Shown here piece after piece: positions 6,857 through 10,817 of a DNA stretch of 10,817 nt. The position numbers and the translations under genes were made by a program. The notes beneath the pieces were generated by a model. The model saw nothing but the letters and a program-made list of their open reading frames with translations, did no database searches and was not told the origin of the DNA. This stretch comes from CAYJHC01 sp964370075 (GTDB taxonomy: Bacteria > Bacillota > Clostridia > Peptostreptococcales > Anaerovoracaceae). Each line of letters begins with the position of its first letter. The stretch's first letter is position 1. The stretch covers positions 1 to 10,817 of the forward strand of contig CAYJHC010000067.1 of the NCBI GenBank assembly GCA_964370075.1, read 5' to 3'.

Positions 6857-8589
6857 CTCTCCACCCTCCTTAATGCTAAACTAAACTTTTTATACATAGC
6901 CATAAAGTCTTCGCTAATAACATTATCATCTAGCCTTTTAATTAGGTCGTTAATCTCCTCTAGTCTATCAGGGTTTTGATGTGCTATTTTTAGCATTTTT
7001 TCATAAAGTCCACTGTAATTGTAGGCTTGAAGGTTAGCTTGATCATCAGATATATTAGAACTAACATCCAAACTCTCTATCTCAGAAATAGCACCTGCAT
7101 AATCTTCAGAAAGCATAAATGAAATGTAAGTTAAAAATTTGGATTTTGTATCAATTATACTCTTATAAATCCCATCATCTCGCAAGCTTGTGGGGATTCC
7201 TCTAGTTTCAATTTTCACTATTACTTTTTTATTTCCAACTGATAGGACATAAAACTCAGACAGCTCTTTTAAAAGCAAATTAGAAAAAGTTGTTTTCTCT
7301 TCTATGGCTGTAGCTAGGTCTTGTCTATATAGGGGCGCAATTATAATAGTTTCCGTTGATTTTATTCTTTTAGCAGAAACAGTAACTTGATACACACCAT
7401 CTGTTTCTGATACTTTTGCAGATTTTAAAGCATGGACAGCTTCTTTTAATGCCTCGTCTACTAACCTCTGATCCTCGTCAGTTTCGGATTGCTCTGGCAT
7501 TACTTGAACTTTTTCAAAAGGACAGTTTTCCTTGGGAAGCCACTCATCAAAAATAGTCTTAAACCCCATGCCTCTTGATTTGATTTTTAGCTTTAACAAG
7601 AATTCAATGTTATTGTGGAAGGCATTGTAAGATGCATTGGCTGAGCCTATATATAAATAGTTTCCTTCATCTGTAGTAGTATGGTATAGCTTGGCATGAA
7701 TGTCTTGATTCATCCCATACTCATTATCATTTAGCACTTCTTTGGTAATGTAAATTCCTTCTCCATATTTACCTGAGAAACTTTCTAAGATACTTGAGGT
7801 TATAGATCCTTTTCGGGTAATTAAAGCTCTTCTATAAGCGCTTTTTGAAATTTCATGAATAATGCTATCACTTAAAAAAGGAGATACTATTAGCACATCA
7901 TTTTTTCCCCCAAATAATCCTGTGCTGTCCTTATCATAGCCATCAAATCCTAGAGGAAGAAATTCATAGCTTTCAAATGGTTCCATTGTGCTAAACTCTT
8001 TTACTTTTAAAATATCTTCTGCAAGACTAAGTATCTTTTCTTTTTTATCACTGCATTTTTTGTCAGTATCTTCTGCCACGTATTTTAGCATATCTGATAG
8101 TGGCTTGTTTCTATCAGAGGAGCTTTCCCCTATCTCCCCTTGCATTTCCACACATAGGTCTATGCTCTTGTCAAAGGTTAGGTTCCTGGTTAGAACTACC
8201 AGCTTTATATATGACTCTCCTAGATCATTTGTGTATTTTATAAACCATAGTTTTGGGTGAAAGTTCTGCTTATTAGGTAGCTTTACTTGGAAAACGCTTT
8301 TTTCAAGTAGGGCATACACACTCATGATTTTCTGTGGCATAGAAATATTTCCCCCATTGCAAAAGATTGCTAGCTTATCGCTACTTTTGCGTATGGCTTC
8401 AAGGGTGTAAAAAGGGCTTTTCATTAATTCATCATCATTGTCACCAAGTAATCCCAGTGCAACAGGAACTCCCAGAAGAGCTTCAAGATCTAGAGAATAT
8501 GTAAGACCTACTGCAAAATCCAGTTCATATCCAGGATTAGGTTCTAACACTTCTGAATAATTAAGTCTATCATTAGCTACATCAAACAT
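6853..8589 (-). CDS. Two-lobed phospholipase-D family protein, probable nuclease
   Basis: This 578-aa protein has two PLD half-sites. The first has FHPKLWFIKY (H111-x-K113) followed by LTRNLTFDKSID (N136, D144). The second has DIHAKLYH (H298-x-K300) followed by YIGSANASYNAF (S316, N318) and E329. Two HxK motifs about 187 residues apart fit a bilobed active site, as in PLD-type nucleases such as DISARM DrmC. The C-terminal third (about 365-578) has no motif I recognise and ends in a helical segment. There is no signal peptide, so it acts in the cytoplasm, most likely cutting nucleic acid rather than lipid. GGAGGTG (8594-8600) lies 4 nt before the ATG and inside the last codons of the DUF6361 gene. 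Its stop overlaps the helicase start. This tight linkage suggests a complex of the three products. Confidence 0.88.
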   Translation of the reverse strand: MFDVANDRLNYSEVLEPNPGYELDFAVGLTYSLDLEALLGVPVALGLLGDNDDELMKSPFYTLEAIRKSSDKLAIFCNGGNISMPQKIMSVYALLEKSVFQVKLPNKQNFHPKLWFIKYTNDLGESYIKLVVLTRNLTFDKSIDLCVEMQGEIGESSSDRNKPLSDMLKYVAEDTDKKCSDKKEKILSLAEDILKVKEFSTMEPFESYEFLPLGFDGYDKDSTGLFGGKNDVLIVSPFLSDSIIHEISKSAYRRALITRKGSITSSILESFSGKYGEGIYITKEVLNDNEYGMNQDIHAKLYHTTTDEGNYLYIGSANASYNAFHNNIEFLLKLKIKSRGMGFKTIFDEWLPKENCPFEKVQVMPEQSETDEDQRLVDEALKEAVHALKSAKVSETDGVYQVTVSAKRIKSTETIIIAPLYRQDLATAIEEKTTFSNLLLKELSEFYVLSVGNKKVIVKIETRGIPTSLRDDGIYKSIIDTKSKFLTYISFMLSEDYAGAISEIESLDVSSNISDDQANLQAYNYSGLYEKMLKIAHQNPDRLEEINDLIKRLDDNVISEDFMAMYKKFSLALRRVER

Positions 8590-8590
8590 A

Positions 8591-9754
8591 TTACACCTCC
8601 AACCCTTTTATAATATCTTCGATTATAACCTTTGCTCTGCCAAATCTAAAGTCTAATTTAAAATTATGTATGGGCTTCTCGCTATTGTATCTATATTCTG
8701 TTGGCTTGCATAACTTTGAGCGGCTTCCCTTTACTGCTTTTTCTCTGGCAATAATTAAGTTATCTATTGAAACTAAATCATTATTTTTTACATGCTCAAG
8801 GAACTTTCTTGCAAATGCACATACTTCATAATTTAGAGGAACTCTAGTAAGAATAGGTTCTAAATCAAAGTCCTCTCCTAAAAAATTTTCCTTCCATAGT
8901 TCAAACTTATCCATCATAGCCTCATCTTCATAGTTAGAGTAAATACAATTGTATCTAATATGTGCACCAGATATGAATTCTGAAAAGCCTAATGCTAGGC
9001 GGTAGTCTTTTTGAATGTTAGGTAGTAATTCGTTTTCTGGTATGTCAATAAAGCTGTCTGCCACAATTTGATTTTTCACCAAATATGCAAGCAAGCTGTT
9101 TTTAGTTCCAGAGGTAGTAGAAATTTTTGAAGCTAAGTACTCTGCTTCTTTATTTGTTAGATTTACAGATATTTCTTTTTCTATGTCATAGTCTGGAGAC
9201 AGTGGTGAAAAGACCACGTTAAAATCGTTTCCAGCAGTAATATCATCAAAGCTTTCCCCATTTGTTAGTAGATTGTCTTTTAATTCATTCTTGCTATTAG
9301 CATAGATTGAATTGGCCGCTGCCTGTAATGAAAGTTTAGGATTTTCAAGTATTCCAAAGGTACGAATTCCATTCCAGTAAATTGAGGAAGGTTTATTTTT
9401 AACCGCCCTCTTTCGTTTAATTGCAGTACTACCTATAATGCCACTTCCCCCATCTGGAGAGTTTTCAATAATGATAGCTACTAATTTATCTTCTTTATCT
9501 TGAACCCATTTTAAAACCTCTCTGCCATTTTTTAGTTTCTGTTTTGAAGCTAAGGCAAAGAGGTATGGTATAAGGACGAAGTATTTAGCCCTAGTTTGTA
9601 ATGTTGATATGCCTGGAAATAGAATATCCGCATAGGCATCTCTAATAGATCCAATGCCTAGTTCATCAATTGCATTTGGCTCACCTAAAAGACTAAGTGT
9701 AGCAAGTATTTTGTTTCTTTCGTCTTTAGAAAAATCTATAAATCCTATTTTCAT
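8591..9754 (-). CDS. DUF6361 family protein
   Basis: This 387-aa protein opens with MKIGFIDFSKDERNKILATL and continues with DELGIG-SIRDAYADILFPGISTLQTRAKYFVLIPYLFA (about 30-68, given by key residues). I know this N-terminus as the mark of DUF6361 proteins, which are found beside helicase and PLD genes in defence loci. The conserved R56-A-K-Y-F block and D31-E-L-G-I-G are the strongest features; no catalytic motif is recognised. It has no signal peptide or membrane span. The ATG has GGAGAGG 5 nt upstream. Its stop lies 1 nt before the PLD start, so it is the first gene of a coupled trio. It might be the sensor or scaffold of the system. This is inferred from position only, and the family has no function I can name. 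Confidence 0.83.
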   Translation of the reverse strand: MKIGFIDFSKDERNKILATLSLLGEPNAIDELGIGSIRDAYADILFPGISTLQTRAKYFVLIPYLFALASKQKLKNGREVLKWVQDKEDKLVAIIIENSPDGGSGIIGSTAIKRKRAVKNKPSSIYWNGIRTFGILENPKLSLQAAANSIYANSKNELKDNLLTNGESFDDITAGNDFNVVFSPLSPDYDIEKEISVNLTNKEAEYLASKISTTSGTKNSLLAYLVKNQIVADSFIDIPENELLPNIQKDYRLALGFSEFISGAHIRYNCIYSNYEDEAMMDKFELWKENFLGEDFDLEPILTRVPLNYEVCAFARKFLEHVKNNDLVSIDNLIIAREKAVKGSRSKLCKPTEYRYNSEKPIHNFKLDFRFGRAKVIIEDIIKGLEV

Positions 9755-9892
9755 TGGGGCCTCTCCTCGGGCATTAGATTAGAAATGTTTAACCATTCTT
9801 ATATAAAGTGCCCTATTAATCTACCTTTTCATACACTTTAATAAGTTATCATCTATTAGAATTTTAAAATATGTCGTGTTATATAAAACAAA
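9755..9892. other. Intergenic leader before the three-gene unit
   Basis: This 138-nt AT-rich gap lies between the membrane protein gene and the DUF6361 gene. I found no good promoter. The best pair on the minus strand, TTGTTT with TTTAAA at 17 bp, matches only about 7 of 12 consensus bases. There is no GC-rich hairpin with a T-run. Read-through from upstream is therefore as likely as a local promoter. Confidence 0.5.
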
Positions 9893-10540
9893 TTATAAAA
9901 TTCCGCCAAAATACCGACTTCTGTTACTTTTGCTTTTTCTTGCAACTTTATATATCGAGTTAAAGTTGCTTACTTGATTATTAAAATGCTCCAAATTTTT
10001 GTTTATTTTTGTAATTTCAGTTTTTATATCTTCTTCAGCCGTAGGAGTACTATACACTGGAGCAAATTTTTTAAATTCGAAATAAAATTCCTCAGAAAAA
10101 CTCCTTTCTTTAGATTTATAATCCACTACAACTTTTAAATCTTCTCCATCTGGATTCTTAAAATCAGCATTCTCCGAGAAATAAAAGTCAAAGCTCTGGC
10201 CTACACCTATTGTATGGGTATATTCATTAAGCCTTTCAAAATGTACTTTAATATTCCTATTTTTTATAAAGTCAACAAACTCTTTGTTTACTTTCAACTT
10301 TACATTTTCTGCAACCTTCTTCCCATGATTAGTAATTCTAATTCCATGCATAATACGTTTTTCAAGAAAGTATTCACAAGTAACATATGGCCTATTCACT
10401 TCATCAAATTGCCTTTTTAATTCTTCATTTTGTTCTCTTATAGCTTTAGCTGATCTAAAATTAAAAATACAAATTACTATAGTTGCAACTACATAGACTG
10501 TAGTTATAGCAACCATTGCCCAATCGGCTGAAATATTCAT
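9893..10540 (-). CDS. Membrane-anchored coiled-coil protein, function unknown
   Basis: This 215-aa protein has one hydrophobic N-terminal helix (about 8-27, WAMVAITTVYVVATIVICIF), followed by charged sequence (SAKAIREQNEELKRQFDEVNRP, about 30-51) likely to form a coiled coil. After NRPYVTCEYF comes a beta-rich domain (about 52-160). It includes ITNHGKKVAENVKLKV, a pattern common in Ig-like domains of single-pass proteins from accessory regions. A helix (about 168-200) and the basic tail ARKSKSNRSRYFGG close the protein. The short N-terminal segment before the membrane span suggests that the bulk is cytoplasmic (inferred). AAGAGGTG (10546-10553) lies 5 nt before the ATG. It sits between the DUF1998-like end and DUF6361, so it may be a membrane-localised part of the system. 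It could also be a passenger gene. Confidence 0.72.
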   Translation of the reverse strand: MNISADWAMVAITTVYVVATIVICIFNFRSAKAIREQNEELKRQFDEVNRPYVTCEYFLEKRIMHGIRITNHGKKVAENVKLKVNKEFVDFIKNRNIKVHFERLNEYTHTIGVGQSFDFYFSENADFKNPDGEDLKVVVDYKSKERSFSEEFYFEFKKFAPVYSTPTAEEDIKTEITKINKNLEHFNNQVSNFNSIYKVARKSKSNRSRYFGGIL

Positions 10541-10556
10541 TTTAACACCTCTTAAT

Positions 10557-10661
10557 TTATGATTTAATACTAAATTTATCTCTTTCCATCAAAAGAGTAC
10601 ATCTAGACTTTAAAGTTTTTGATATCTTTTCTATAATTATTTCTTTCTTAGTTTTAATCAT
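10557..10661 (-). CDS. Small ORF (34 aa) overlapping the upstream stop
   Basis: An ATG inside the last codons of the DUF1998-like gene opens a 34-codon frame ending in TAA at 10557-10559. It fills nearly all of the gap before the membrane protein gene. The overlap with the upstream stop is 8 nt (ATGATTAA), an arrangement typical of coupled genes. The product is basic and begins MIKTKKEIIIEKISKTL, which looks helical. No good ribosome binding site precedes it and I recognise no family. It could be a real small protein, the N-terminal remnant of a deleted gene, or chance. Confidence 0.3.
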   Translation of the reverse strand: MIKTKKEIIIEKISKTLKSRCTLLMERDKFSIKS

Positions 10662-10817
10662 CAATTGATCTTATCAATTTCTCAATTATATTCTTTGCTA
10701 ATCTACGCTGTAATTTATTATGATAAGCTTGGTTATAATAGTTTCTAAGGCAATTATAGCACGTAGTTTCTTCATCACAACATGTTTGGTCAACTTTTTC
10801 CTTTGCTGCATTAAGAG
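10654..10817 (-). CDS. DUF1998/MZB-like C-terminus (partial, runs off the window)
   Basis: The frame is open from the window edge to TAA at 10654-10656, giving 53 residues. They include the cluster TCCDEETTCYNCLRNYYNQ (Cys at 12, 13, 19 and 22 of the visible part), then AYHNKLQRRLA and a helical end. Cysteines, then CYxCLRxYxNQxxHxxLxRxLA, is the signature I know from the C-termini of DUF1998 proteins such as DISARM DrmB, and of helicases with an MZB zinc-binding end such as Druantia DruE. The cysteines probably bind zinc. The rest of the gene lies outside the window, so I cannot tell a stand-alone DrmB-like protein from a full helicase. Its position upstream of helicase and PLD genes on the same strand supports a role in the same defence locus. 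Confidence 0.8.
   Translation of the reverse strand, partial: LNAAKEKVDQTCCDEETTCYNCLRNYYNQAYHNKLQRRLAKNIIEKLIRSIDD
10663..10679. repeat. Short inverted repeat in the DUF1998-like 3' end
   Basis: AATTGAT and ATCAATT are perfect complements separated by CTT. The repeat lies within the last codons of the DUF1998-like gene, just before the ATG of the 34-aa ORF. It is AT-rich and short, so chance is a fair explanation. A weak hairpin near a coupled start is the other. Confidence 0.4.

Noticed and set aside
3749..9754. Type I or III restriction-modification system
   Set aside because: The helicase is SNF2-like without Res/HsdR features, and there is no methyltransferase or specificity subunit in the window.
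9755..9892. Local promoter for the DUF6361-PLD-helicase unit
   Set aside because: No hexamer pair with good match and spacing; the best candidates match about 7 of 12 positions.
1..10817. CRISPR array, tRNA, rRNA, insertion sequence or prophage genes
   Set aside because: No regularly spaced repeats, no cloverleaf sequence or rRNA-like blocks, no transposase or integrase motifs, and no phage structural genes seen on either strand.

Overview
The window is AT-rich DNA. Every gene I can support reads on the minus strand, so transcription runs from high to low coordinates. An AT-rich codon bias, strong GGAGG-type ribosome binding sites, a TTG start, a sortase-anchored surface protein and small DUF1294 and DUF3784 membrane proteins all suggest a low-GC Gram-positive bacterium (Bacillota, most likely Clostridia). 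I cannot name the genus.

In transcription order, the right-hand part (10817 to 3749) looks like an anti-phage or anti-plasmid defence locus. It opens with the last 53 codons of a protein carrying a DUF1998/MZB-like cysteine motif, the type found at the C-termini of DISARM and Druantia proteins. A 34-codon ORF overlaps its stop. Next comes a membrane-anchored coiled-coil protein of 215 aa. Then follow three tightly coupled genes: a DUF6361-like protein, a two-lobed phospholipase-D (PLD) family protein, and a 1035-aa SNF2-like superfamily 2 helicase. These three are separated by 1 nt and by a 4-nt ATGA overlap, so they are very probably co-translated. Helicase, PLD and a DUF1998 end together recall DISARM. 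DUF6361 and the membrane protein do not belong to classical DISARM, and no methyltransferase is visible here.

The middle part (3612 to 2204) holds a conserved protein with a PD-(D/E)XK-nuclease-like N-terminus and a C-terminal winged helix, possibly an accessory to the defence genes. It is followed by two small membrane proteins, DUF3784 and DUF1294. Directly behind DUF1294 lies a decayed gene: the C-terminal 98 codons of an aspartate/glutamate racemase, without a start. Its junction lies inside the end of the DUF1294 gene, which marks a deletion or recombination scar.

The left part (1817 to 20) is a separate transcription unit: a secreted, sortase-anchored multi-domain surface protein. Its near-consensus sigma-A promoter (TTGACA, 16 bp, TATAAT) is flanked upstream by a perfect 12-bp inverted repeat that looks like a regulator-binding site.

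No tRNA, rRNA, CRISPR array, insertion sequence or convincing intrinsic terminator was found.
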